DNA of 64,000 nucleotides from JAJPKK01 sp963802745 (GCA_963802745.1 CAWDKL010000060.1:50439-114438), one strand, 5' to 3'. Shown: positions 51,457-61,742, counted from the stretch's first letter. Numbers and translations are program-made. Notes: a model not told the origin generated them from the sequence alone.

Positions 51457-52008
51457 ATGAATGCACCTGCGCGCAAACGTCTGACCGTGCCGGAATTCCT
51501 CGCCTGGGCGCAATCGCAGCCGAACGGCCGCCACGAACTCGTGCGCGGTGAAATCATCGCGATGGCGCCCGAACGCTGGCAGCATGTGGAAGCCAAGCAA
51601 CGAATCTTTCTCGCGCTGCGCGACGCGATCCGGCGTGGCGGCGTGGCGTGTCAGGCCATGATCGACGGGCTGGCGGTTGTGATCGACGGCGACACCAGTT
51701 ACATTCCGGACGTGTTGGTCAATTGCGGCCAGCCAGGCGCGCCGGAATCGATGATCGCACCGAACCCGGTGATCGTCGTCGAGGTGCTGTCGCCGTCGTC
51801 AGGTGCCATCGACAAGACCGTCAAGCTTGCCGATTATTTCCGCGTTGCCGGCCTGATGCACTACCTGATCGTCGATTGCGTCCGCCGCCGCGTGCTGCAT
51901 CATCGCCGCCAGCCGGGCGGAGACATCGCGGTGATGATTCGTACCGAGGGTGAGATCGGGCTCGATCCGCCTGGCATAGCGGTCGCGGTGGCAAGCCTGC
52001 TCGATTGA
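51457..52008 (+). CDS. Uma2 family endonuclease (DUF820)
   Basis: The 183-residue protein starts MNAPARKRLTVPEFL. PNGRHELVRGEIIAMAPER, SYIPDVLVNCG and NPVIVVEVLSPSSGAIDKTVK give the Asp/Glu-x-Lys pattern of this PD-(D/E)XK fold. These proteins are frequent in cyanobacteria and some proteobacteria with no settled role. It lies between a broken monooxygenase and a convergent cupin gene. Confidence 0.88.
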   Translation: MNAPARKRLTVPEFLAWAQSQPNGRHELVRGEIIAMAPERWQHVEAKQRIFLALRDAIRRGGVACQAMIDGLAVVIDGDTSYIPDVLVNCGQPGAPESMIAPNPVIVVEVLSPSSGAIDKTVKLADYFRVAGLMHYLIVDCVRRRVLHHRRQPGGDIAVMIRTEGEIGLDPPGIAVAVASLLD

Positions 52009-52076
52009 GCCTGTCGGATGCCTGAGCTGTGAAACCGCGTCGGACGAACAGGCCGCCACCGCGCGGCTCCATACCC

Positions 52077-53306
52077 TCACATCACCTGTCCCGGTTCGTC
52101 GGACGCATCGGACGAGGGCTGATAGAACCGCTCTTCCATCCGACAGGGCACGCCTTCACCCGCGAGCGTCGCCTCGAATTCGCGGCGAATGAACGGGTCC
52201 TCTTCGCAATACGGAATGGCGGCGCCGCCCTTCTTCAGGTCGATGGCGCCGTAATCTAAAAGCTGCTCGCCGGGCCGGCCGGGCTTGCGCGCGCGCTGAT
52301 TGTTCGGGCCGTGCCAGGCGGTGATGCGCAAGGCCTCCCGACCCGTGCCGAAATGCTGGTGGAACCAGTCGCCGCTCATGGGCGCGGCCGATACCAGTCC
52401 GACCGGTTCGTAATCCTGCCGCAGGATCTTGTCCGCCCTGCCGTCCCGCCACGGCGTGGTGCCCAGCGTTTCCGGCCACGTATAGGTGTAGCCCTTGCCC
52501 TTGACGCAGATCAGCACCGCGGCGGAGGCGTGCTTATGCGCCTTGGCGTAGCGCCCCGATTCGTGCTGCCCGATCCATAGATAAAAGCGGTTGCCGCCCA
52601 TCGCGGGTTCGACCCGCCGGTAGCCGGGCGAACGGCGGTTGTCGAGCGGCAGCTCGCAATTGACGATATCCGGGATGAGATTGGTGCGCCGCATTGCCAG
52701 GCCGCGAATGGGGTCCGGCTCGATATCCTCGCGCGGCTTGAAATAATCGTCGGCGCCGGAAAACCGCTCACCGAAAATATACGGGCACTGGAAAACGAAG
52801 TTCGGATTGTCGAACAGGTTCATGACGTTCGGCGCCGTGGTTCCGCACAGCAGCAGGGCCGGGGAACTGGCAGCGTTGACGATCCGGTGGTACGCATTAA
52901 GCGGAATGGTGAACAGCGAGCCAGCCTGCCATTCGAACACATGCGGCTTGGTCTGCCCCTCCTGCCACACCTCGGTGGTGCCGCGCCCTTCGACGACCAG
53001 GGCGACCTTCTCGTAGAGATGCCGCTCGATGTTCAGCGCACCCGCGCCCGGCACTTCCACCACATACAGGCCCCACAAGCCCTCGGTCCCGTAGAGCTGG
53101 ATAAAGCTGCCGCGCCCGCCGAGACGCCGCCAGGGCACCAGCGGCAGGTCCTGCACCCGCCGCACACCGATGCCGCGATAGACCGGCACCCCTTCGGCTT
53201 CCATGAAGCGGTCGTAGGGCATGGCGGCGCGCAGGAACTTGCCGAGTCCGGCGTTTTCGCCCCCCTTTGGTTCGTGCCAATGAGCGTGGTCCGGCGTATC
53301 GTGCAT
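52077..53306 (-). CDS. Bicupin protein, gentisate dioxygenase-like
   Basis: The 409-residue protein has two cupin halves: EKVALVVEGRGTTEVWQEG with HRIVNAASSPALLLC, and HKHASAAVLICVKGKGYTYT with WFHQHFGTG, each with the His residues for metal binding. There is no signal peptide, so it is cytosolic. Ring-cleaving dioxygenases such as gentisate dioxygenase share this plan, but the substrate is unproved. On the minus strand it follows the Bug gene (53347) and a hydrolase gene (54470), suggesting an aromatic or carboxylate catabolic unit. Confidence 0.75.
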   Translation of the reverse strand: MHDTPDHAHWHEPKGGENAGLGKFLRAAMPYDRFMEAEGVPVYRGIGVRRVQDLPLVPWRRLGGRGSFIQLYGTEGLWGLYVVEVPGAGALNIERHLYEKVALVVEGRGTTEVWQEGQTKPHVFEWQAGSLFTIPLNAYHRIVNAASSPALLLCGTTAPNVMNLFDNPNFVFQCPYIFGERFSGADDYFKPREDIEPDPIRGLAMRRTNLIPDIVNCELPLDNRRSPGYRRVEPAMGGNRFYLWIGQHESGRYAKAHKHASAAVLICVKGKGYTYTWPETLGTTPWRDGRADKILRQDYEPVGLVSAAPMSGDWFHQHFGTGREALRITAWHGPNNQRARKPGRPGEQLLDYGAIDLKKGGAAIPYCEEDPFIRREFEATLAGEGVPCRMEERFYQPSSDASDEPGQVM

Positions 53307-53346
53307 GGGAGTTCCCTCTCAACAAGCGGCGCCGGCAAAACCGCCA

Positions 53347-54411
53347 TCATGGCGAATGGTCGCGCGCTTGGGCACCGGCCAGCAGCCCGCGCAGCGCGCC
53401 GAGCAGATCGGCGGGTGCATCGGCGATCCGGTCGATCGCCTGCAGCACCGGTTCCGGGCCGACAGCATCCACCGCGATCTTGAGCCGTGCGGCGTCGGCC
53501 AAGAACTCCGGATCGCCGTGGACGGCGAGAAACGCCGCTTGCAGCGCTTTGGCGCGATCGGCCGGAACGCCCGGCGGCGCCACGAACGGGCGCGCCATGG
53601 TGTAGGGCAGTTCCGCGAGCGCGATCAAGGCCAGCGCGGCCGGGTTCACGGCCAGTTCCCGCGCGGTCGGAACGTCGGCGAGATCGGGATGGCGGGTGGT
53701 GCGGGCAAATTGCACCAGTCCGCGCATGCCGCCGCCGGGGCTGAGCCAGCCTGGGCGCAGCGCCCGCATGGTGGTGAGATCGACCGTGCGGCCATCGACC
53801 TCACCGCGGTCCACCGCCAGGAAGATGGCGCCGTTGTCCGGGTAGCCGGCCACAAGCTTGATATTCAAGCCCAGCGCCTGGCGCAGCAGCAGCGGCACGT
53901 CGCTGCCGGACGTTCCCTCCGCGGTGCCGCCCAGCACCAGCGGCGGGCCGCCGCTGCGGCGCGCTGCCGCAATCGTCGCTGCCGGCGCGTCGGCGCGCAC
54001 CATCAGGATGTGCGCATCATGAGCGAAGTTCGACGAGGAGCCGAGCCAGACGAATTTGCGCGGGTCGAAGCGCACACCCGAGACATTGCCGAGCACGGCC
54101 ATGAGCGGCATGTCGCGGGCGAACGTACCGATGGTGGCACCGTCTTTCGGCGCGATCGTGTAAAGATAATTGGCGGCACGCAGGCTTCCCGCCCCCGGCA
54201 TGTTCTGGACCACGACCGTTGGGTTTCCGGGGAGGAACCGGCCGATATGCTTTGCGATCAGGCGCGCGCACAGATCGTAGCCGCCGCCGGGGCCATAGCC
54301 GACGATCAGGTTGACAGTCCGGCCGCGATAGAAATCGGTCACGGGGTCGGCCTGCGCCGCAGCGGCTAGGCCGATGAGCGTCAGGAAGATCCTTATCGAT
54401 CGGCTGAGCAT
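53347..54411 (-). CDS. Bug/TctC-like solute-binding protein
   Basis: The 354-residue receptor begins MLSRSIRIFLTLIGLAAA with a signal ending QADPV. DFYRGRTVNLIVGYGPGGGY and PGNPTVVVQNMPGAGSLRAA match the Bug family, with a longer C-terminus than usual. It lies between the bicupin gene and a hydrolase gene, all minus strand, and may supply their substrate. Confidence 0.88.
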   Translation of the reverse strand: MLSRSIRIFLTLIGLAAAAQADPVTDFYRGRTVNLIVGYGPGGGYDLCARLIAKHIGRFLPGNPTVVVQNMPGAGSLRAANYLYTIAPKDGATIGTFARDMPLMAVLGNVSGVRFDPRKFVWLGSSSNFAHDAHILMVRADAPAATIAAARRSGGPPLVLGGTAEGTSGSDVPLLLRQALGLNIKLVAGYPDNGAIFLAVDRGEVDGRTVDLTTMRALRPGWLSPGGGMRGLVQFARTTRHPDLADVPTARELAVNPAALALIALAELPYTMARPFVAPPGVPADRAKALQAAFLAVHGDPEFLADAARLKIAVDAVGPEPVLQAIDRIADAPADLLGALRGLLAGAQARDHSP

Positions 54412-54469
54412 GGGGCTGTCTTCCCGCGCGTTTTCCGGCGTCAAAACCGAACCGCACCACCCGCCGGCG

Positions 54470-55492
54470 TTACAGCCCGCGATCGGCCAGCCATCGCAGC
54501 ACCGCGTCGGCGAGCGGCTGTTCGTTGCCCTCGAAGCTGTGGCCGCGCAGGCTTGGCGACTGCGCGTCCTTGAGCAGCACGAAATCGATGCGCGGCACCA
54601 GTGAGCCTTCCGCATGGGCGGCGCCCAGCAGCGCCTGCGGTTCGAACGGCGCGATCAGGCCATCGGCCTCGTCACGCACCAGCAGAATCGGCAACGGGAT
54701 GCGATGAATCCAAAAGGTGCCGTCGGCCACGCTCGCTTTGTCTGCCCGATAGGTGAGGAAATGCTGGCCGGTCACCGGCACTTCCTGGCCGGTAAAGTAG
54801 CGCATCCGCACCGGCAGTGTCTTGTCCAGCGTGCGGGAGCGTAACGATGCCATCGCGGCGTCGGTCAGCCGCTTATAGCTGTCCTCGTTGGCGACCAGAA
54901 TGGTGCGCGTTTTCCACGGCAGGTTGGCGAAGGCACCCAGCAGCATCACCGCCTTGATGTCGGCGTCCCAGGTGGTGGCGGCATAGAATTGCACCTGGAT
55001 GTTGCCGAGGCTGTGCCCCTGCAACACCAGGCGCCGGTAGCCGAGCGCGCGGGCGGTCGCCACCGCCGCCTCGATGTCGCGGCGCACGTCGAAGAAATTG
55101 TCGGTGTTGATGGCGTCGTCGTGCTGGCGGGTGTCGATCGCAAGCGCCGCATAGCCTTTGGCGGCCAGCCGTCGGCCGAGCCCGCTCTGGGGAGCGCCGC
55201 GATAGCTGCCGCCGCTGCCGTGCACCATGACCACCAGCGTGGTGTCCGCCGGAGCCTTCCTGATCGGCTCCCATAGCGAGCCCGCGTTGGTGACGCCGTC
55301 GATCGCCTTGATCGCCAAAAAACGCGACGCCGCACCGTCCGAGGCTGTGAACACGTCAGATAGGCCCGCGGGCCGCGGTACGAATTCATAACCGATGCTT
55401 GCCGCGGTCTCCATGGCGTGGACCGGTGGCGGTGTCAGCAGCACCGCTGCCCCGCACAGATGGGCTAATAAAGCGAACCGATGCCAACTCAT
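54470..55492 (-). CDS. Secreted alpha/beta hydrolase (dienelactone hydrolase-like)
   Basis: The 340-residue protein starts MSWHRFALLAHLCGAAVLLT. VVMVHGSGGSYRGAPQSG is the oxyanion region and LVLQGHSLGNIQVQF the nucleophile elbow (GHSLG). A late Asp (RDEADGLIAPF) and His (SLRGHSFEGN) complete a triad. Exported, therefore probably an ester- or lactone-cleaving enzyme of the periplasm, cotranscribed with the Bug and bicupin genes. Confidence 0.85.
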   Translation of the reverse strand: MSWHRFALLAHLCGAAVLLTPPPVHAMETAASIGYEFVPRPAGLSDVFTASDGAASRFLAIKAIDGVTNAGSLWEPIRKAPADTTLVVMVHGSGGSYRGAPQSGLGRRLAAKGYAALAIDTRQHDDAINTDNFFDVRRDIEAAVATARALGYRRLVLQGHSLGNIQVQFYAATTWDADIKAVMLLGAFANLPWKTRTILVANEDSYKRLTDAAMASLRSRTLDKTLPVRMRYFTGQEVPVTGQHFLTYRADKASVADGTFWIHRIPLPILLVRDEADGLIAPFEPQALLGAAHAEGSLVPRIDFVLLKDAQSPSLRGHSFEGNEQPLADAVLRWLADRGL

Positions 55493-55893
55493 GATGACCC
55501 GCTCCCTCAGGGCAGCGCTACCGCCGCCGGCCGACGCTTGGTGATCGCCCTCGTTCCGATTCGACTGAATAGGGGTTGGGCCCTGATGAAACGCGATGTC
55601 GACGTGATTCCACGCTGTGCATCGGGCCTCCTCCTCTTGTTTTAAACCTGAAAAAATTACCGTCCGGCGATCGCTGGGTTCCGTGCAAGCCGAAGCTACC
55701 CTCCCCGGCGGTAGAACAGCAAGCGCCTTCCCGTAACGCTCGGGGCGTGCGCCCTTCCCGGCGGTGGCCTTTATCGCGGTGCGGCGGGTCAGCCTGCTCG
55801 CGGCCGCTGCGAGACGATGGCAAGAAGCGGCCCTGGTAACCAGCCTGCCGAAGCTTATGTGACACCTCACGAAGCAATGAACATAGGTGCGTT
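55493..55893. other. Intergenic gap between divergent genes
   Basis: Four hundred bases hold the promoters of the hydrolase operon and nadA. No gene, repeat or clear operator can be picked out by eye. Confidence 0.4.
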
Positions 55894-56868
55894 GTGCTTG
55901 CCCGGACCGCCAAGACAGACCTGCTTTACGAACGCGTCAAGGCGGTCATCCCGCCGATCGAATGGCCGTTCTTTGCGGAAGACATCGACGCTATTCTTGC
56001 GCTCAAACGCGCGCGTAACGCGGTGATTCTCGCGCATAATTACCAGACGCCGGAGATTTTCCACTGCGTCGCGGACCTGGTCGGCGACAGCTTGGCGCTG
56101 GCGCGCGAGGCGACGCGGATTGACGCCGATGTTATTGTTCTCGCCGGTGTGCACTTTATGGCTGAGACGGCGAAGCTGCTCAATCCGGCCACGACGGTGC
56201 TGATTCCGGACACCGCCGCAGGTTGCTCGCTTGCCGCCTCGATCACGCCGGCGGATGTACGTCTGTTGCGGCAGCGCTATCCGGGGGTCCCGGTCGTGAC
56301 CTACGTCAATACGTCGGCGGCGGTGAAGGCGGAGTCCGACATCTGCTGCACGTCCGGCAATGCGAAGAAAATCATCGAATTGCTCGGGGTGGATCGGGTG
56401 ATCATGCTTCCGGACGAATATCTGGCGCAAAACGTCGCGGCGCAAACCGGCGTCGAAATCATCGCATGGGCCGGGCATTGCGAAGTGCATGAGCGCTTCA
56501 CCGCCGCGGAGATACGCTTGCTGCGCGAACAACACCCCGGCGTGGTCGTGCTTGCGCATCCGGAATGCCCACCTGAAGTGGTGGCCGAAGCGGATTTTGC
56601 CGGATCGACCGCCGCTATGATCGACTATGTAGACAGCAAAAAACCGATGCGGGTCGTCTTGGTGACCGAGTGTTCCATGAGCGACAACGTCGCGGTCGCG
56701 CATCCGGACACCGAGTTCGTGCGGCCTTGCAACCTCTGTCCACATATGAAGCGGATCACGCTGCCGAAGATCCGCCGGGCGCTGGAGACGCTGACGCACG
56801 AGGTTACGATTGATCCGGCGGTGGCAATCGGCGCCCGGCGCGCGGTCGAAAGCATGCTCGCGGTTTGA
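55894..56868 (+). CDS. nadA: Quinolinate synthase NadA
   Basis: The 324-residue iron-sulfur enzyme condenses iminoaspartate with dihydroxyacetone phosphate to quinolinate for NAD synthesis. AVILAHNYQTPEIFHCVADL, AGVHFMAETAKLLNP, ESDICCTSGNAKK and RPCNLCPHMKRITL carry the cluster Cys and substrate residues. GTG 55894 is used; the length is normal for the short NadA type. nadB and nadC are not beside it. Confidence 0.96.
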   Translation: MLARTAKTDLLYERVKAVIPPIEWPFFAEDIDAILALKRARNAVILAHNYQTPEIFHCVADLVGDSLALAREATRIDADVIVLAGVHFMAETAKLLNPATTVLIPDTAAGCSLAASITPADVRLLRQRYPGVPVVTYVNTSAAVKAESDICCTSGNAKKIIELLGVDRVIMLPDEYLAQNVAAQTGVEIIAWAGHCEVHERFTAAEIRLLREQHPGVVVLAHPECPPEVVAEADFAGSTAAMIDYVDSKKPMRVVLVTECSMSDNVAVAHPDTEFVRPCNLCPHMKRITLPKIRRALETLTHEVTIDPAVAIGARRAVESMLAV

Positions 56869-57148
56869 GCGCGGGTGATCGGGGTCGCGGTCATTGTCGC
56901 GACCGCTATGCTTGCCGCGCTGGCGTTCTTGGTTTTCGGCGCTCGGCCAGCAAGGTCGAGCGTTTGTCCTGATCGTCATGCCGGTGGTTGCCATCGTAGC
57001 GCTGTTGGCATGGCTTTTCCTGAGAAATCCGCGCCGTATCCGATCTTTGGCGCAAACCTCACCGAACCACCAGCTTCGCTCCGAACTGAACTTTTCCGAA
57101 CAGCAAGGAAACCAATATCAAGCGCAGCAACGTGTCCAGGAGACCGCG

Positions 57149-58606
57149 ATGACCCTGAACCACGCTCACAACGGCCGCCATCATCCGAAAAACACGGTGC
57201 GGCCCGGAATCGGGCTTGTTCTGGCGGTTTTCGCTATGGCGGCGGGGCATCCGAGCGATGCCGACGCCGCGGCGCCCTCGCTCGTCGGATCAAGCACAAA
57301 AATCTGCCAGCTCACCGGCGACACGGATTGGTCCACCAATCAGCCGACCGCGGCACGGACCCTTTCGCAGTTCGGCCTGGACGCCGTCGATCTCGGTTTT
57401 CCGGTCGATAGCGGCAACGGCCCGCTCTATTTTCTGTTCGGCGATGCTTTGCCGGTGACGCACGGCGTCTCGTCGGTGCCGCCGGACGATGCGCTCGGCT
57501 GGACCACGCGTACCGCCACGCCGGATCCCACGACCTGTCTTGGGCTTCAGCTTGCAACGTCGGCACCGCAGATCTTTGCTCACCCGACGGTCACACCCGC
57601 GATTCAGCAGGGATCGTTCAACGTGCCGTCCGGCGGTGTGTTTTTGAACGACACCCTCAATGCGTTTTTCTGGACCGACCACTGCGTGTTTCCCGGGGTT
57701 TTGGCGCCGGATCCGGCGACACCCTTGACGCTTCCTCCGCCCGAATCCCTGTGCGCCGAGGTACCTGCGAACAATAGCATCGGGCGAAGCGTGCTGGCGC
57801 AAGCGACCCCCGCAAATCCGGGGGCCTTCCAGAGGCCTATTTCGCCGATACATCCGGTGCCACAGATGCCGAGCGGCTTTGTCTATGTGAGCGCCACGAC
57901 CGAGGTATTCGTCAACGACGACAACTTCATCAGAATTATACCCCCGGCCCGAGGCCCATGGATTCCGGTATTCGGCGCGGCGCGATACCGTGCCAGCATT
58001 CCGTATCTTGCGCTGGCACCCGCCGAGACGTTCGACGACCCGTGGACGTGGCGCTTTTTTGCCGGCCGCGTCGGCGAAAATCCGATCTGGGTCAGCCGAG
58101 CCGAATGGGAAAGCGGGCGTGCCGCCAGCGGCGCGTGGGCGCCGCCGCTCCACGCCGAAATCTATCAACCGACCAATATCGGCGACCGCTGCGTGGGAGA
58201 GCATTCGGTGACGTGGAACCGGCCGCTCCGCGCCTGGCTTCTGCTCTACAATTGCGGTGCCGGCATCGAAGCGCGCACCGCGCCGGCGCCGTGGGGACCG
58301 TGGTCGGCGCCCATCGTATTATTGAGCCCCACGCACGATCCCGGCGCCTATTGCACGCTCATCCAGCAGCTTGGCGGCTGCACGGGTTTGCGCAACTACT
58401 GGGATTGTCCGCTTCCCGCCGGGAACCCGAATTGTCCGGCCGGAACCCCGTGGCCCGGTTTCTTCTACGCACCATTTGTGATGAACCGCTTCACCGAGGA
58501 CGCGACGCCCACGGGCGGCAACAAGCAAGCAACGATCTATTGGCTCGTCTCGACCTGGAACCCCTATGCCGTCGTGGTGATGCAATCAACGCTGGAATTG
58601 CCATAG
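57149..58606 (+). CDS. DUF4185 family secreted propeller protein
   Basis: The 485-residue protein starts at ATG 57149 after aggaga, with a signal-like helix (IGLVLAVFAMAAGH). GLDAVDLGFPVDSGNGPLYF and LFGDALP match DUF4185, a family of five-bladed glycosidase-like folds with unknown activity. The same frame stays open upstream to 56894 and includes VVAIVALLAWLFLRNPRRIR, so a membrane-anchored longer start is possible. Cys residues (CPLPAGNPNCPAG) near the end may form disulfides. Confidence 0.72.
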   Translation: MTLNHAHNGRHHPKNTVRPGIGLVLAVFAMAAGHPSDADAAAPSLVGSSTKICQLTGDTDWSTNQPTAARTLSQFGLDAVDLGFPVDSGNGPLYFLFGDALPVTHGVSSVPPDDALGWTTRTATPDPTTCLGLQLATSAPQIFAHPTVTPAIQQGSFNVPSGGVFLNDTLNAFFWTDHCVFPGVLAPDPATPLTLPPPESLCAEVPANNSIGRSVLAQATPANPGAFQRPISPIHPVPQMPSGFVYVSATTEVFVNDDNFIRIIPPARGPWIPVFGAARYRASIPYLALAPAETFDDPWTWRFFAGRVGENPIWVSRAEWESGRAASGAWAPPLHAEIYQPTNIGDRCVGEHSVTWNRPLRAWLLLYNCGAGIEARTAPAPWGPWSAPIVLLSPTHDPGAYCTLIQQLGGCTGLRNYWDCPLPAGNPNCPAGTPWPGFFYAPFVMNRFTEDATPTGGNKQATIYWLVSTWNPYAVVVMQSTLELP

Positions 58607-58748
58607 CGGACCATCCAGCCCGATCAGGTCTGCGCCACCAACTGCCTGGAGCGCAGGCGCCCGGCCCGCGCTGTCTTAATCTCAGCGCCTCCCCGGAGCG
58701 GCGCGAGCGCTTGCTACCGGGAATATGGTGCAGCCGGTCGCGCAACCC

Positions 58749-59355
58749 TCACGCCCACGGGCGCGCCGCCTTGGCGCTTTCCTCGTAGCGCTTGATCTTG
58801 TCGTCCATCACCAGCGTCAGCCCGATATCGTCGAGGCCGTTGAGCAGGCAGTGCTTGCGGTGCGGATCAACGTCGAAGGTGATGACCCCGCCGTCGGGTC
58901 CGCGGATTTCCTGTTTTTCCAGGTCGATCGCCAGCCGCGCATTGGCACCGCGCTCGGCATCGTCGAACAGCTTTTCCAGATCCTCCGGGCTCACTTTGAT
59001 GGGCAGCACGCCGTTCTTGAAGCAGTTGTTGTAGAAGATATCGCCGAACGAGGTCGAGATCACGCAGGTGATGCCGAAGTCCTGGAGCGCCCAGGGGGCA
59101 TGTTCGCGCGACGAGCCGCAGCCGAAATTATCGCCGGCGACGAGAAATCTTGGCGTTGCGGTAGGCCGGCTTGTTGAGCACGAAATCGGGGTTCTCGCTG
59201 CCGTCGTCGCGATAGCGCTTTTCGGAGAACAGTCCGACGCCGAGACCGGTCCGCTTGATGGTCTTGAGGTACTGCTTGGGGATGATGGCATCGGTATCGA
59301 CATTGATCGTCCGCAGCGGCGCCGCAACGCCTTCCAGCACCGTGAACTTGTTCAT
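58749..59355 (-). pseudogene. leuD: 3-isopropylmalate dehydratase small subunit LeuD, frameshifted
   Basis: ATG 59355 starts MNKFTVLEGVAAPLRTINVD and continues TDAIIPKQYLKTIKRTGLG. From 59150 the protein goes on in another frame with FLVAGDNFGCGSSREHAPWA, the swivel-domain hallmark. One base gain or loss near 59148 (agattt) separates the parts, and repair gives a full-length protein of about 202 residues. LeuD with LeuC isomerises isopropylmalate in leucine synthesis. Because leucine synthesis is usually needed, an assembly error is plausible. Confidence 0.92.
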
Positions 59356-59544
59356 GCATGGTCTCCAAATGCGCGTTCGATCGCGGTCATGACGGCTACG
59401 GCGGGTCCGGTCAAGGGCCGGCCAGGAACGCAGGCTCTGGTGACGAGGGATGTTCTCCATTTGCCCAACAGTCCGGCACGCCACTCATTTTCCCGCCTGC
59501 TCTCCGCCCGTTGAACCCGGTGCCGCGCTCCCCTATTCAGAGCC

Positions 59545-61044
59545 ATGGCACCCACCTTCGCGGATCTCCTCGAACAAGCTCGCCTCACCGCGCGTTCCGT
59601 GGTGGAGTATGGCGAGAACCTGATCACGCCGACCGTCCGACTCGGCATCACCGGCCTGTCGCGGGCGGGCAAGACCGTGTTCATCACCGCGCTCGTTCAC
59701 GGGCTGGTGCGCAACGGGCGGTTCCCGGTGTTCGAGGCGCTGTCGGAAGGGCGGCTGGCGCGGGCGCGGCTTTCGCCGCAGCCGGACGACGCGGTGCCGC
59801 GGTTCGACTACGAAGCCCATGTGCGCGACTTGGTGACGGAACGGGCATGGCCCGATTCGACCCGCCAGATCAGCGAGCTGCGCCTCGTTCTTGAGTACCA
59901 GTCGCGCTCCGGCGCGATGCGGGAATTGACGCTCGATATGGTGGATTATCCGGGCGAATGGCTGCTCGACCTGCCGCTGCTCACCAAGAGTTTTGAGACC
60001 TGGTCGGCCGAGACTCTGGCGCTGTCCGCCCACGAACCGCGCCAGCGGCTTGCCGCGCCGTGGCGCGCCCATCTCGCAACGCTCGATCCCATGGCGGCGG
60101 CTGACGAGAGCGCCGTGATCGCGGCGGCGCGGCTGTTCACCGCGTATCTGCGCGCGAGCCGCGACGAACGCTATGCGCTGAGCCTCTTACCGCCCGGGCG
60201 CTTCCTGCTGCCGGGCGAACTCGCCGGCTCCCCGGCGCTCACCTTCGCGCCGCTCGACGTGCTGCCGGACGGTACGCCGCCCGAGGGCTCGCTGTGGGCG
60301 ATGATGCGGCGGCGATTCGAGTCCTACAAGGACGTCGCGGTGCGGCCGTTCTTTCGCGATCATTTTGCGCGACTCGACCGCCAGATCGTGCTGATCGATG
60401 CGCTCGGCGCCTTCAATGCCGGCCCCGAGGCGGTGCGCGACCTCGAAACCGCGTTCCAGTCGCTGCTGGAATGTTTCGCGATCGGCCGGCGGACGTTTTT
60501 GAGTGCGCTGCTGCGCCCGCGCGCCGACCGCATCCTGTTTGCCGCCACCAAAGCCGATCATCTCCATCACGCGAGCCACGATCGGCTGGAGGCGATTTTG
60601 CGTCGCATGGTGGAGCGCGCCATCGTCCGCGCCGACATGGCCGGCGCCGCGGTCGACGTGATCGCACTCGCCGCCGTGCGGGCGACCCGCGAAGCCGAAA
60701 TCCGGCGCGGCGGGCAGACGCTGCATTGCATCGTCGGCGTCCCGGAGGCGGGCGAACCGGCCGCGCCGCCGGAGCCGTCCCGCGTCTCCGGCCGCCCGGC
60801 GTTCGACGGCCAAACCGAACTGGCGGTGTTTCCCGGCGAACTGCCGGAAGATGCAGCGACGCTGTTTGCGGCGGACGCCGTGCCGTTTCGCGGCCTTACC
60901 GCAGTCGGCGCCGACGAAGCCGATTTCCGGTTCGTGCGGTTTCGGCCGCCGCTGCTCATGACCTACGGTGACGCCGATCCGGCGCTGCCGCACATCCGCC
61001 TCGACCGCGCGCTGCAATTTCTGTTCGGCGACCGGCTGGCGTGA
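59545..61044 (+). CDS. YcjX family GTP-binding protein (DUF463)
   Basis: The 499-residue P-loop protein has GITGLSRAGKTVFITALVHG (Walker A) and LTLDMVDYPGEWLLDLPLL, the family's DYPGEW hallmark. LFAATKADHLH is the NKxD-like base recognition element. YcjX proteins are stress-linked GTPases of uncertain role and are usually followed by ycjF, which is absent here. The gene is divergent from leuD. Confidence 0.9.
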   Translation: MAPTFADLLEQARLTARSVVEYGENLITPTVRLGITGLSRAGKTVFITALVHGLVRNGRFPVFEALSEGRLARARLSPQPDDAVPRFDYEAHVRDLVTERAWPDSTRQISELRLVLEYQSRSGAMRELTLDMVDYPGEWLLDLPLLTKSFETWSAETLALSAHEPRQRLAAPWRAHLATLDPMAAADESAVIAAARLFTAYLRASRDERYALSLLPPGRFLLPGELAGSPALTFAPLDVLPDGTPPEGSLWAMMRRRFESYKDVAVRPFFRDHFARLDRQIVLIDALGAFNAGPEAVRDLETAFQSLLECFAIGRRTFLSALLRPRADRILFAATKADHLHHASHDRLEAILRRMVERAIVRADMAGAAVDVIALAAVRATREAEIRRGGQTLHCIVGVPEAGEPAAPPEPSRVSGRPAFDGQTELAVFPGELPEDAATLFAADAVPFRGLTAVGADEADFRFVRFRPPLLMTYGDADPALPHIRLDRALQFLFGDRLA

Positions 61045-61103
61045 TCCGGGCCTGCGCGAGGCCGAAATTTCGCCGGCCCCGCTGATCTGTGGCGGGCCGC
61101 GCG

Positions 61104-61421
61104 TCAGAACAGCGACGGGCTGCAGCGCAGATAACCGTCGCCGTCGCAGTAGCCGCGCCCGATATGGCAACAGCCGGTCAACTGCCGCGTGCAGGAGTAC
61201 ACTTGGTAGTCCAGTCCGCAGTGATCGGCACAGATGTAATGCCCGTTGTAGTAGCCGCAGTGGTTCTGCAGCCGCCGCGGCAGCAGTGGCATCGCCACCC
61301 AGCTATAGGTGAATTGCTCGACCACCGGCGAATAGCGCCGCTCCGCCCGCCAATCGGACCCCGCCCATGCCCCCGATGTGGCCACGAGCAAAGCCGCCAT
61401 CGCGCCAACCAACCCTTTCAT
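61104..61421 (-). CDS. Small secreted Cys-rich protein
   Basis: The 105-residue protein starts MKGLVGAMAALLVATSGAWA, a clear signal peptide. The mature part has eight Cys (HCGYYNGHYICADHCGLDYQ, then YSCTRQLTGCCHIGRGYCDG and RC), enough for four disulfides. Family and function are unknown. The stop lies 60 bases from the convergent ycjX stop. Confidence 0.7.
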   Translation of the reverse strand: MKGLVGAMAALLVATSGAWAGSDWRAERRYSPVVEQFTYSWVAMPLLPRRLQNHCGYYNGHYICADHCGLDYQVYSCTRQLTGCCHIGRGYCDGDGYLRCSPSLF

Positions 61422-61742
61422 GCGTCCGCCTCCATCACCGCTACCGCATCGTAGCAACTAACCGGCCGCAGCGGCAATGATTTGCGTAGCGGCGACGGAT
61501 CGCCTTGCCACCGCGAGTGTACAGCTAGCGCAGCACCAAACTTGTTGGCCCTCTTCTCCGGCAACCCGCCGGTGACGATGGGGTCGCATCTCGATGCCTC
61601 GCATGCAGAAGGCCCGCCGCCGATAGAGAGACAGCGACCGGCATGCGGCCTGCCGACGGATTTACCGGGGGTTAGCCATAATTTGAACCTGTTTTGCGTA
61701 CGAAATCATATGACCTACATGGGGTTTGGGGAGATTTGCAGC

